Assembly (NCBI RefSeq): GCF_014284305.1
Contig: NZ_JACOFW010000006.1
Coordinates: 124,001-188,000 of the forward strand
Length of the DNA: 64,000 nucleotides
Reading direction: 5' to 3'
DNA from: Affinundibacterium seohonense
GTDB lineage: Bacteria > Pseudomonadota > Gammaproteobacteria > Burkholderiales > Burkholderiaceae_D
The notes under the pieces: model-generated
Seen by the model: the letters and a program-made list of their open reading frames with translations, nothing else
Databases searched by the model: none
Told to the model about the DNA's origin: nothing
In this document: one piece after another, positions 1 to 8,571 of the stretch
How positions within the stretch are numbered: the first letter of the stretch is position 1
Layout: every line of letters begins with the position of its first letter
Position numbers and translations under genes: made by a program

Positions 1-1535
1 ACGCTGCTGCCCGCTTTGCCGAACAGGTAAGCTTCGGCGCGACACCCGAGTTGATTGAAGAGATTCAAAAATTAGGTTTTGAAGGATGGATTGATGCGCA
101 GTTTGCATTACCTGCCACGACCGGTTCGATGCCACGCGACATCATGATTGCCACTAGCGATGTCACTGAGAAAATGCGCATAGAACAAAAACAAGGCGTA
201 TTTCGAGCTGATAATTTTTGGAGCACCGCTCTTACCGCACCAGATCAACTCCGTCAACGGGTTGCATGGTCGATTTTTCAATATATCCCAGTTAGTCAAG
301 GTGCGGTAAATGGTAGCCTTGAGTATTACAATATGTTGAGAAAAAATGCTTTTGGCAACTATGTGGATCTTTTACGTGATGTGACCATCCATCCAGCGAT
401 GGGGGTCTATCTAAATAATGAACAGAATCGACCTAATTCACCCGAGTGCTTAGGTTGTACGCCTAATGAAAACTACGCGCGCGAGCTGATGCAGTTATTT
501 TCAGTCGGTGTTGTGCAGCTCAATGCAGACGGTACGACCGTCCGTGATGCCCAGAGAAAAGTCAAAGAAACCTATACACAAAAAGATGTCGAGGAACTGG
601 CACGTGCTCTCACTGGATGGACTGCTCCGCCAAACACAACAGGATTATCTGGTCAATATTGGCCGCATTTTAATCAACCCATGGTCCCCGAATCTCAAGC
701 TTTTTTGCATGATAGCGGACAAAAAACAGTCATGGGCAATGTACTAAAAGCTGGCATGAGCGCCCCAGAAGAGTTGAATGCAGTCGTCGCGATGTTGATG
801 AAACATCAAAATGTAGCCCCCTTCGTTAGCTTGCGTTTAATCCAGCATTTGGTCATGAGTAATCCAAGCCCACAATATTTGTCGCGTATTTCGGCCAAAT
901 TCCAGAACAACGGCAAAGGTGTTGCTGGCGATCTACGGGCTGTGGTGAAAGCAATTTTGCTGGATCCTGAGGCGCGTATTGCAGATCAGATCAATGTTGG
1001 AGACAAAAATAATGGAAAGCTACGTGAACCTATTCTGTGGCAAACCGCTGTCTACCGTGGCATGGGATGCAAACGCATGACACATGGCATTTGGCAGGGA
1101 ATTGAATATGTAGATGGCGTATCAAATCAAGATCCTGTCAACATACCTAGTATATTTTCCTTCTACCAAGCTACTGATCTGGCACCTGGAAGTAACTTGC
1201 TGGCACCTGAACAAAAATTATTGAATACCGTGGCATTTACCGACCGTCTAGGTACCTTGAACTGGCGCTTTGCAGATCCCAACAATCCAACATATCAGGA
1301 AAATTTAAGCAAAACAGCATGTAATATGAATGAATTGAGTATGGCTTTCAAAGCATCGCCAAGTGCTTACTTAGATCTGGTAAGTAAGCGCTGGTTTCGA
1401 GGGGCAATGCCGACAACTTTACGTAACAACTTGCTGTCTTTGATTCAAGGAGATAGCTGGGGCACTCCCGAGCAAAGAGCTTTATCAGTGCTGCAATTTG
1501 CCTTGACCAGTCCGTCTTTTGGAGTCATAAAATGA
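1..1535 (+). CDS. DUF1800 family protein, 5' end outside window
   Basis: The reading frame is open from the left edge: the bases before the first candidate TTG start (position 51) encode AAARFAEQVSFGATPE, which continues directly into the protein, so the true start lies upstream of the window. The text has features typical of DUF1800 proteins: the early RF-x-x-Q-x-x-FGAT segment, the NYARELMQLFSVG block around residues 140-160 and an ALTGW motif. DUF1800 proteins are secreted or periplasmic proteins of unknown biochemical function, usually encoded next to a DUF1501 protein. Here the stop codon overlaps the start of the DUF1501 gene by 4 bases, so the two are translationally coupled. About 500 residues are visible. 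Confidence 0.93.
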   Translation, partial: AAARFAEQVSFGATPELIEEIQKLGFEGWIDAQFALPATTGSMPRDIMIATSDVTEKMRIEQKQGVFRADNFWSTALTAPDQLRQRVAWSIFQYIPVSQGAVNGSLEYYNMLRKNAFGNYVDLLRDVTIHPAMGVYLNNEQNRPNSPECLGCTPNENYARELMQLFSVGVVQLNADGTTVRDAQRKVKETYTQKDVEELARALTGWTAPPNTTGLSGQYWPHFNQPMVPESQAFLHDSGQKTVMGNVLKAGMSAPEELNAVVAMLMKHQNVAPFVSLRLIQHLVMSNPSPQYLSRISAKFQNNGKGVAGDLRAVVKAILLDPEARIADQINVGDKNNGKLREPILWQTAVYRGMGCKRMTHGIWQGIEYVDGVSNQDPVNIPSIFSFYQATDLAPGSNLLAPEQKLLNTVAFTDRLGTLNWRFADPNNPTYQENLSKTACNMNELSMAFKASPSAYLDLVSKRWFRGAMPTTLRNNLLSLIQGDSWGTPEQRALSVLQFALTSPSFGVIK

Positions 1536-2887
1536 GTCGCCGACACTTTCTTAAATCGATAGGTGCCCCCCTCGTAGCAAGTTTAGGAGGTAGCAGTTTG
1601 CTTGCCAGTTTTAATGATAGCGAGGCAGCGATAGGCGACGACTATAAAGCTTTAGTCTGTCTTTTTTTGAATGGTGGCAATGACGGAAACAACACATTGA
1701 TCCCCACAGATGGCGGCTACAACGACTACAGACAATCACGTCCTGTTTTGGCACTACCAAAAGAATCGCTCATCAATCTCACGGCGAAAAGCGGCGGACG
1801 TTCCTTTGCCTTACACCCAGGTCTTGCGCCGCTTGCCGCTCTTTATAACCGTCAACGATTGTCATGGATCGCCAACATTGGTCCCCTGATTGTGCCAGCG
1901 ACGGGACAACAGGTGATTGACCATGCTGTTGCTGTTCCACCGTTTTTGATGTCACATAATGATCAGACTGCTGTGCAACAAGGCTGGGGCGGTGATGCCG
2001 ACCAGAGTGGTTGGGCAGGTCGCGGATTGGAATTGTTTTCTTCAAGTCTACGCAACCAACTCAATGCTGTATCGATGACCCAAGATCGCACTTTGATTTT
2101 AGGTAAAAATGCTCAAACGTCTTTCATGTCAGCGAATGGCGCCCGATATTGGGGGCGCGCAGATTTAGCCGCACCTCAAAGTTTTTGGTCGCAAGCACTG
2201 AACAATATGGCTCAATTACAGTTCGCGAATCCTTACGAAAAAGAATACGCGCGCACCTTTGGGAACAGTGTGACTGAAGCGACGATATTAACTCAAGTTT
2301 TTCTCAAAGCAAAAGCTCCATCTGGTAATTTTTCTAGCGACGAATTAGCCGCTAACCTAAGGTCACTTGCAAGTGCGTTGCCCGTTTTCAAAAGTATGGG
2401 ATACCGTCGGCAAATATTCCTGGTGCAGTGGGGCGGCTTCGACACACACTATGAACAACGTGGCAACGCTGCACGTACTCAGGATGCGCAATTAGCGATA
2501 CTTGGCAAGGCAGTAGCGGCCTTTGACGATTCCATCGTCGCGGCAGGGATGGACAGGGACGTAACGACTTTCATGATGAGTGATTTTGGACGTACATTGC
2601 GTCCAGCCTCCGGTGAGGGCTCAGATCATGCTTGGGGTAATCATTGGTTCGTATTGGGAGGAGCGGTTGCTGGTGGGCAGGTGCATGGACAATTTCCATC
2701 CTTAGTTCTGGGTAGCGCTGATGATGGAGATCCTGGCCGCGGTGGACGACATGTTCCATCCACTAGTACGGATCAACTTGGCGCTAGCCTGATGCAATGG
2801 ATGGGCTTACCGACAACTCAGTTTCACAATGTCTTTCCAAATTTAGTCAATTTTTCACAAAAGACGATCAATATTTTTAAAGCATAG
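1532..2887 (+). CDS. DUF1501 family protein with twin-arginine-like signal
   Basis: 451 residues. The N-terminus MSRRHFLKSIGAP carries an SRRHFLK twin-arginine motif followed by a hydrophobic stretch, so export by the Tat pathway is likely. The body has DUF1501 landmarks: LFLNGGNDGNNTLIP near residue 45, QWGGFDTHYEQ around 300, and a late SDFGRTL...SDHAWGNHWFVLGG segment. DUF1501 resembles the sulfatase/alkaline-phosphatase fold, but no reaction has been established for the family. It overlaps the preceding DUF1800 gene by 4 bases, so they probably act as a secreted pair. No terminator is obvious in the 119 bases before the next gene. Confidence 0.93.
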   Translation: MSRRHFLKSIGAPLVASLGGSSLLASFNDSEAAIGDDYKALVCLFLNGGNDGNNTLIPTDGGYNDYRQSRPVLALPKESLINLTAKSGGRSFALHPGLAPLAALYNRQRLSWIANIGPLIVPATGQQVIDHAVAVPPFLMSHNDQTAVQQGWGGDADQSGWAGRGLELFSSSLRNQLNAVSMTQDRTLILGKNAQTSFMSANGARYWGRADLAAPQSFWSQALNNMAQLQFANPYEKEYARTFGNSVTEATILTQVFLKAKAPSGNFSSDELAANLRSLASALPVFKSMGYRRQIFLVQWGGFDTHYEQRGNAARTQDAQLAILGKAVAAFDDSIVAAGMDRDVTTFMMSDFGRTLRPASGEGSDHAWGNHWFVLGGAVAGGQVHGQFPSLVLGSADDGDPGRGGRHVPSTSTDQLGASLMQWMGLPTTQFHNVFPNLVNFSQKTINIFKA

Positions 2888-3006
2888 CATCAGCACTTTC
2901 TCTATTTTGAGTGCCGGCTCGCATTTGATTACCAAAGCATTTTAGGTATTACATAGTTGCCGACGATCCTTTCTAAATCTCATCTCGTCTCAAATAGGAC
3001 ATAGGT

Positions 3007-5862
3007 ATGCCAGATATTCATTTAACCAAAGGCAACGATGATTTCACTCAGTCCCTCAGTAACAGGGATCGGGACGGTAATATTTTTGGTGAAGAAGGCA
3101 ATGACATACTTCGTAGCTACGGTGGTAATGTCATTGGCGGCCCCGGCGACGATACGATTCAAAAAATTTCCATACCAAACGAATCTTGGCGGCAAGTGAT
3201 TGCAGCCTATTGGGATGGCGCGCCTGGGAAAGTCGTTGTCGAATTACAAGCTGGTTGGGCGCTTGATGGCTGGGGTGGCAGAGACACCTTAATTGGCGTT
3301 GAATCAGCAGCAGGGACTTGGAATGAGAACGAATTTTATGGCACGAATAACGAGAATAAATTTTATGTGGGTGGCGGAAAAAACCTAGTCGATGGACGCG
3401 GTGGTGATGATTATGTCAGCTTGCCATGGTTTTCCAGTACGGCACCAAGCTGGAGTGACTTCAAGTTTAAAATCAGTGCGGACGCCACTAGTGCTGTGAT
3501 AACCATGCCTGGACGTGATGACTTCATTGTCAACATGAAGAACGTCGAATATTTAGTACTGTGGGATGGGCAAAGAGAGACACAGCGATCACTTACTGAG
3601 TTTATCAATCTTCCTGATTTAGCGACAGAGGGCCTAATTCAAGGCCTCAATAACCGCTGGAATGTCAATACAGGCGTTGGAACACCCGTTGAAGTCAGCT
3701 TTAGCTTTGTACAAAAGGCGCCGACAACCGGAGTTGGTAGTTCACAGTTTCGCGCTTTTACGGCAGAAGAACAAACGGCTGTCAGAAAAATTCTATTGCA
3801 ACTGAGTAGCTTCACCGGACTTACTTTTAAAGAAATAGACGAGAATACTTCAGCCTTTGGCGACATACGATTTGGTGTCAGTCAACAACTAAACAGCAAA
3901 GGCAGTACTAATTTTCCTGGTGAAAGTGGTACAGCTGCTGGTGATATTTGGATGGACGTCGAATCCATGTTAAATCTTGCCTCAGGATCGGAAGGCTATG
4001 CCGCATTGCTACATGAAATTGGTCACGCACTTGGCTTAAGGCACACTAGAAATATCGATCCCAGCGACCAATATGCTCAACAGATACTGAGTAGCTATGA
4101 TTTGACAAGCTACACAGTAATGTCACAAACACTGTCGGCTGATGGTCTGTTTCCGTCTACATGGGGAGCATTGGATGTCGCTGCAATGCGATACCTTTAT
4201 GGCACAAAGAACGTAAACAGCGGGAATAACGTTCATACTCTCAATAATTCTCTAGGTGGATATCAGTCTAGTATTATCGACGACGATGGAGTCGATACCA
4301 TCGATACAAGGCAAGCGACGGTCGGCGTCAGCCTTGATCTGGTTCCTGGTCATTTAAGTAGTTTTGGTGTAACCACAAACGGCACTCCCGCAATCAACAA
4401 CATATCCATCGCTGATAATACTTTTATCGAAAATGTAATTGGCTCAAACTTTGATGATTACTTGATGGGTAACGAATTAGGTAATCAAATCACTGGTGGC
4501 ACAGGTAATGACTGGATTGATGGTGCGGGAGGGAATGATACGGCGATCTTTGAGGGAGTAAGAAGTGATTACTTTCTAAAAGCTGCTTTTGGTAAAACTT
4601 TTGTTACAAGCCGCGATGGTTCTAGCGGATTTGATACTTTGCTCAATGTTGAGACTTTAACATTTCGTGATCAAACAATTCATTTGGGACAAGCGGCCTT
4701 TGGCTCGGATTTGGAAATATCGGTCGATCTAGGCTCCTCTGTGTCAAGCACGCTTCCAGCGGCAACAGACCTCAGTATTGTTGATTCTCAATATAAAGTC
4801 CAAAGTCTACCTCGCTTCGGTGGTTTAGAACTCAAGTCAAATGGAGAGTTCACCTACACACCACAAGATATCTCTGCATCGTCAGATAGCTTTTCTTATA
4901 GCTTGAGTGACGATAAAGGCAACATCAACTTCTACACTGTGTTTGTACAAATTTTAGAACTTACAAAAACAGTCAGTGGTAGCCCAGAGAGAGACCAAAT
5001 TACGGCTAGTCGATATAGCGACTACATCAGCGCATTCGGTGGTGACGATACCATTGACGGAGGCGCTGGAAACGACTCGATCGATGGTGGCGGTGGCAAT
5101 GATGTGATCAATGGTGGAGCTAATAACGACAGCGCAATATACACCGGCAAACTATCAAATTACAGCGTAACTAAAAATGGCAGTCAATACACAGTGCACG
5201 CAAAAACAGGGACAGATGGCACGGATATAGTCAGCAATGTCGAAACTCTCAGATTCGCTGACATGACAGTCAACCTCTCAGTGCAACAGATCGCCGCCAG
5301 TGCGCCACAGGCCAACGTGCAGCGCTTAATGGAACTGTACGTCGCCTTCTTTAATCGAGTCCCTGATGCGGAAGGTCTTGCTTATTGGATAGGCGAAATG
5401 CAAGGTGGACAATCGATCAGCCAAATCGCCGACTCTTTTTACAACGCTGGGGTTCAATACCCCGTGTTGACAGGATTTTCAGCGACCATGTCCAATACCG
5501 ACTTTATCAATGTCATTTACAAAAACGTCTTAGGTAGGATCGATGGCGCGGATGCTGGCGGACTAAAATATTGGAATGAGCAATTGACAGGCGGTCAAGC
5601 ATCACGTGGAAGTTTGGTCTCTGAAATCCTTAATTCTGCCCATGATTTCAAAGGCCATGCAACCCTAGGTTGGGTGCCAGAACTTCTCGATAACAAGATC
5701 ATCGTTGCCAAGACTTTTGCAATCGATTGGGGATTGGGCTACGCAAGTGGTGATGATGCCATTAAACACGGTATGGAGATCGCAGCCGCGGTGACTTTCA
5801 ACGACACGAGTGCCGCGTTAAAGTTAATCGGCATTGCTTCTGGAGACTTAAGCTTGCTCTGA
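3007..5862 (+). CDS. Secreted RTX metalloprotease (M10/serralysin-like) with DUF4214 C-terminus
   Basis: 951 residues with no classical signal peptide, as expected for type I secretion. Short glycine/aspartate RTX-like repeats lie near the N-terminus. The metzincin zinc motif HEIGHALGLRH is at about residues 336-346, with a Met-turn (TVMSQ) near 372, so the protease site looks intact. RTX nonapeptides of the GGxGNDxI type follow at about 490-510 and 675-710 and should bind Ca2+. Between them is a cadherin-like/tandem-95 type beta domain (about 590-660, FTYTPQD...FSYSLSD). The C-terminus (about 770-890) is DUF4214, with the LYxAFFNRxPDxEGLAYW signature. No type I secretion genes are adjacent. 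Substrate unknown. It may be co-transcribed with the two upstream genes, but the 119-base gap leaves this open. Confidence 0.92.
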   Translation: MPDIHLTKGNDDFTQSLSNRDRDGNIFGEEGNDILRSYGGNVIGGPGDDTIQKISIPNESWRQVIAAYWDGAPGKVVVELQAGWALDGWGGRDTLIGVESAAGTWNENEFYGTNNENKFYVGGGKNLVDGRGGDDYVSLPWFSSTAPSWSDFKFKISADATSAVITMPGRDDFIVNMKNVEYLVLWDGQRETQRSLTEFINLPDLATEGLIQGLNNRWNVNTGVGTPVEVSFSFVQKAPTTGVGSSQFRAFTAEEQTAVRKILLQLSSFTGLTFKEIDENTSAFGDIRFGVSQQLNSKGSTNFPGESGTAAGDIWMDVESMLNLASGSEGYAALLHEIGHALGLRHTRNIDPSDQYAQQILSSYDLTSYTVMSQTLSADGLFPSTWGALDVAAMRYLYGTKNVNSGNNVHTLNNSLGGYQSSIIDDDGVDTIDTRQATVGVSLDLVPGHLSSFGVTTNGTPAINNISIADNTFIENVIGSNFDDYLMGNELGNQITGGTGNDWIDGAGGNDTAIFEGVRSDYFLKAAFGKTFVTSRDGSSGFDTLLNVETLTFRDQTIHLGQAAFGSDLEISVDLGSSVSSTLPAATDLSIVDSQYKVQSLPRFGGLELKSNGEFTYTPQDISASSDSFSYSLSDDKGNINFYTVFVQILELTKTVSGSPERDQITASRYSDYISAFGGDDTIDGGAGNDSIDGGGGNDVINGGANNDSAIYTGKLSNYSVTKNGSQYTVHAKTGTDGTDIVSNVETLRFADMTVNLSVQQIAASAPQANVQRLMELYVAFFNRVPDAEGLAYWIGEMQGGQSISQIADSFYNAGVQYPVLTGFSATMSNTDFINVIYKNVLGRIDGADAGGLKYWNEQLTGGQASRGSLVSEILNSAHDFKGHATLGWVPELLDNKIIVAKTFAIDWGLGYASGDDAIKHGMEIAAAVTFNDTSAALKLIGIASGDLSLL

Positions 5863-6046
5863 TTTGCAGGCTGAGCTTACTCAAAGCGATCAGCATGAGG
5901 GCGGCTCTTCAGACGCATGCAATCATCAACAAAGGCTGCATGGGCATCTGAAAGTCCACCACAGGTGGCAAAATCAACTCACAAACAGGTTCGTGACTTT
6001 AGCTAGTCCTCGCATGGCGCGCCAATCCCGGCAATCGACAAGTTGC

Positions 6047-6523
6047 TTATCGGATTCCCGTGTACTGCGCGGAACAAACTTTCCAGTCTGCCTTTTCTTT
6101 ACACAGCATGTAACTGGCGCGGATCGAAAATTGGCGAGTTTGTTCACCAGCTTGCATCTTGTAGCGCAATTTGGCGATGACAAGTTTGCCCTCAGCCACA
6201 TCGCGAAATACCGGCTCCAGGACTTCCACCACTGGTGATTGTTTTTTGTTTTCTATGGCATAAAAACTCAACACCTTGCTTCGTTCATCGACTTCGCCAG
6301 CGGGCGAGACTTCGATGTACTGAGAATGCATGATCGCGTCTAAAGTCTTTTGATCAAAATTAGCTTGTGCTTGAACGTGCTTTTGTAGCATGGCGAGTGC
6401 CTCATTCGAGGGATATGGCGATCCCGTTTGCGCCGTTGCCATTGCCGTTACGCTTAATAGACTAGCAAAGAGTATTGGCAATGAGGCGATACCACGAGAG
6501 AAATACGAATTCTTAAAAGTCAT
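6047..6523 (-). CDS. Exported SnoaL-like/DUF4440-type protein
   Basis: 158 residues with a probable signal peptide (hydrophobic residues about 12-30, ending ATAQ). The remainder resembles the nuclear-transport-factor-2/DUF4440 cone fold: a helix with an LDAIMH segment, then YIEVSPAGEVDERSKVLSFY, and strands ending in FSIRASYMLCKEKADWKVCSAQYTGI. Such proteins bind small ligands or act as isomerase-like folds; no specific role can be assigned. A good ribosome site (AAAGGA) precedes the ATG. It is divergent from the hydrolase gene at 6833 and convergent with the protease. A plus-strand frame of 124 codons overlaps it, but has no family resemblance. Confidence 0.8.
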   Translation of the reverse strand: MTFKNSYFSRGIASLPILFASLLSVTAMATAQTGSPYPSNEALAMLQKHVQAQANFDQKTLDAIMHSQYIEVSPAGEVDERSKVLSFYAIENKKQSPVVEVLEPVFRDVAEGKLVIAKLRYKMQAGEQTRQFSIRASYMLCKEKADWKVCSAQYTGIR

Positions 6524-6696
6524 AGTGAATCCTTTCTGATCAAAAACGTCATTACAACGTATCTCGACGTCGCTTGCCTCTGTCTTGCGACGAAACTGAG
6601 GATTTTTCGTATCAAATACAAAAATCGGCAGATCGACATTGAACCATCAATTTTTTCGCTTAAAAAACTGGCAGAACTTAAAACCACATGCTACAC

Positions 6697-6726
6697 TTGC
6701 AGCATGCTACATAAGTAGCTTGTATT
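6697..6726 (+). promoter_or_regulatory. Candidate promoter with BlaI-type operator
   Basis: A TTGCAG -35-like hexamer (6697-6702) and a TGTATT -10-like hexamer (6721-6726) are 18 bases apart. The spacer is filled by a near-palindrome GCTACATAAGTAGC (6706-6719). Its TACA...GTA core resembles the TACAnnTGTA dyads bound by BlaI/MecI/CopY repressors. The nonamer CATGCTACA also occurs 16 bases earlier (6687-6695). This lies upstream of the hydrolase gene whose operon contains a BlaI-type repressor. The placement between promoter hexamers suits steric repression. The link to that repressor is inference. Confidence 0.5.
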
Positions 6727-6832
6727 TATTCGGCATACCCAATACGATGCCGCGCAAAGTTGGTCTGACAGGACAAGGTTCGCCAATGTGCTTTTGCGTA
6801 AATCCTGAGGCTAATAACAAAAAGGAAATAGG

Positions 6833-8104
6833 ATGAAAAACTTTTTTAACAATGTCGTATTCGCGATTGCGACATTACTGACCATCAATTCGATCGCTCA
6901 GGCACAAGACAAAGATGCCTTGGTCGATATCAAAAACGGCAAATTACATGCGGTTGTGACGGGCGACGGCCCTTATACCGTGGTGTTCGAAGCTGGCTTT
7001 ATCAGCGACCTTAGTGTGTGGCGTAAAGTCGCGCCGACTGTGGCGAAGCAAGCGCAGATTTTGGTGTATTCACGGGCGGGCGTTGGTCAATCGCCGGCGC
7101 GTTCACAAGCACTCAATTTGAGTCAGCACACCGAAGAGTTACATCAATTAATCACCGCCCTTGATATCAAAAAACCTTTGATCCTGGTCGGTCATTCATA
7201 TGGTGGCTGGGTGGTTCGTCAATTCGCCAGCGCCTTTCCGAAACAGGTAGCGGGTTTGGTCTTGGTAGATCCAGCCAATGAAACTTTAGAAATCGAATTG
7301 AAAAAAATCGATGCCGCCAAAGTCGCACAAGATCAACAACGCTTAGCGGGCATGGCGCCACCATCTGCTAAGGCCGATCTGGCTTTGGTGCAAGCGATTT
7401 TTGATCAAGGAAAACTACCGAATCCAGCAGCCCTGCCAAATGTAACGATGGCGATTCTGAGCTCGGTACAAGAATTCAAAAACAATCCATTTTTCCAAGA
7501 AACCGCTGTCGCTCTGCAAGTAAAGCGCGATCTACACAGCAAGCTCGCACAACAGTTTTCTAATGCGACTCATGTGGTGACGAATCGTAGTGGTCATCAC
7601 ATCCAAAACGATGAACCGCATTTGGTCATTAATGCGATTGAACAAATCATCTCAGGCTTGAACATCGAAGCGCAAAAAGTCGCCCGTCAACAAGCTAAAC
7701 AACAAGCGCGTCAAGCGGTGATGACAGCATTAGGACAAGCAGGAACAGAGCTGCAAAATCAGCAAAGTGACGCAGCTAAAGGCACCGTGTTTGCGGCATT
7801 AAAGGCTTCACAGTTTTCTGAAGCAGAGATCAATCAGTTAGGATTTGATGTTATGACCAAAGGTAAGCAATCGGTCATGGCTGAATTGATCTTCCGCTTT
7901 AATGTTGAACAGTTTGCGCAATCCGACAATGTCTATGACAGCCATGGTGAAGCTTTGTTAGAATTAGGCCGTTTCGCAGAAGCCAAAACCCAATTCGCCA
8001 AAGCGATTATGCTGGCACAGGCCAATCCACAACGTAGCCCAAAAACGATCAAAGGCTATCAAGATAATTTAGCCAAGGCCGAGCAAGCTTTGTCGAAAAA
8101 GTGA
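6833..8104 (+). CDS. Exported alpha/beta hydrolase with TPR-like C-terminal tail
   Basis: 423 residues; signal peptide at residues 1-24 ending AQAQ. The alpha/beta hydrolase core spans about 40-270: FEAGFISDLSVW oxyanion region, nucleophile elbow GHSYGG with Ser122, LVDPAN acid strand near 148, and a late SGHHIQ histidine. All triad elements look present. Beyond residue 280 is a Gln/Ala-rich helical linker and a TPR-like helix pair (DSHGEALLELGRFAEAKTQFAKAI), unusual for a simple hydrolase. The start is supported by AAGGAAATAGG before the ATG. It is followed 74 bases later by a BlaI-type repressor and an M56 sensor protease on the same strand, suggesting one regulated unit. Substrate is unknown; an ester, amide or cell-envelope compound is possible. 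Confidence 0.88.
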   Translation: MKNFFNNVVFAIATLLTINSIAQAQDKDALVDIKNGKLHAVVTGDGPYTVVFEAGFISDLSVWRKVAPTVAKQAQILVYSRAGVGQSPARSQALNLSQHTEELHQLITALDIKKPLILVGHSYGGWVVRQFASAFPKQVAGLVLVDPANETLEIELKKIDAAKVAQDQQRLAGMAPPSAKADLALVQAIFDQGKLPNPAALPNVTMAILSSVQEFKNNPFFQETAVALQVKRDLHSKLAQQFSNATHVVTNRSGHHIQNDEPHLVINAIEQIISGLNIEAQKVARQQAKQQARQAVMTALGQAGTELQNQQSDAAKGTVFAALKASQFSEAEINQLGFDVMTKGKQSVMAELIFRFNVEQFAQSDNVYDSHGEALLELGRFAEAKTQFAKAIMLAQANPQRSPKTIKGYQDNLAKAEQALSKK

Positions 8105-8120
8105 TTCGGAAGAAACCGAG

Positions 8121-8140
8121 CGTCAGTTTTGAAACTAACG
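8121..8140 (+). terminator. Weak hairpin between hydrolase and repressor genes
   Basis: CGTCAGTTT and AAACTAACG form a 9-base stem with one C.A mismatch around a 2-base loop; the following bases are CCTTTC, with no real T tract. It may attenuate or process the message between the hydrolase and blaI-like genes rather than terminate it fully. Confidence 0.25.
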
Positions 8141-8178
8141 CCTTTCATTCCACTACAACGCAACGCAATTAAACACCT

Positions 8179-8571
8179 ATGACTACAGAAAAAATCGGAT
8201 TAGAAGATCTGCCTTGGCGGGAACGGCAAGTGGTTGAAGTGATTTATCGTCTGCAAGAAGCGACCGCAGCGCAAATTCAGGAACAATTGGAAGAACCGCC
8301 AAGTAACTCAGCGATACGCGCTATGCTAAGTCGCCTAGAAGAAAAAGGGGTGCTGACGCATAGAGAAGAAGGACAACGCTATTTTTATAAAGCGGTGGAG
8401 GCGAAAAACAAAGTCGCCGACTCCGCATTAAAGAAATTAGTCGGCGTTTTTTTTAACGACTCACCAGCCAGCGCCGCCACCGCCCTACTCGGCATGTCGG
8501 AAAAACTCAGCAGCGCCGACATCGATCAATTGCAAGCCTTAATTGATAAAGCGAAGAAAGAAGGACGCTAA
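8179..8571 (+). CDS. BlaI/MecI/CopY-family transcriptional repressor
   Basis: 130 residues. The N-terminal winged helix reads LPWRERQVVEVIYRLQEATAAQIQEQLE...SNSAIRAMLSRLEEKGVLTHREEGQRYFYKA, the typical BlaI arrangement of recognition helix then wing. The C-terminal half (about 80-130, ALKKLVGVFFNDSPASAATALLG) is the dimerisation helix region. In the classical system this repressor is cleaved after an M56 membrane protease senses an envelope signal. Here it overlaps the M56 gene start by one base, so the pair is translationally coupled. A TACA-type palindrome upstream of 6833 is a plausible operator. No beta-lactamase is present, so the controlled function is probably the hydrolase. Confidence 0.92.
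   Translation: MTTEKIGLEDLPWRERQVVEVIYRLQEATAAQIQEQLEEPPSNSAIRAMLSRLEEKGVLTHREEGQRYFYKAVEAKNKVADSALKKLVGVFFNDSPASAATALLGMSEKLSSADIDQLQALIDKAKKEGR

Noticed and set aside
5864..6238. Plus-strand frame of 124 codons after the RTX protease
   Set aside because: Overlaps the better supported minus-strand SnoaL-like gene, has no ribosome site or family resemblance.
6639..6836. Plus-strand frame of 65 codons before the hydrolase
   Set aside because: Covers the promoter and operator-like palindrome; composition is not protein-like.
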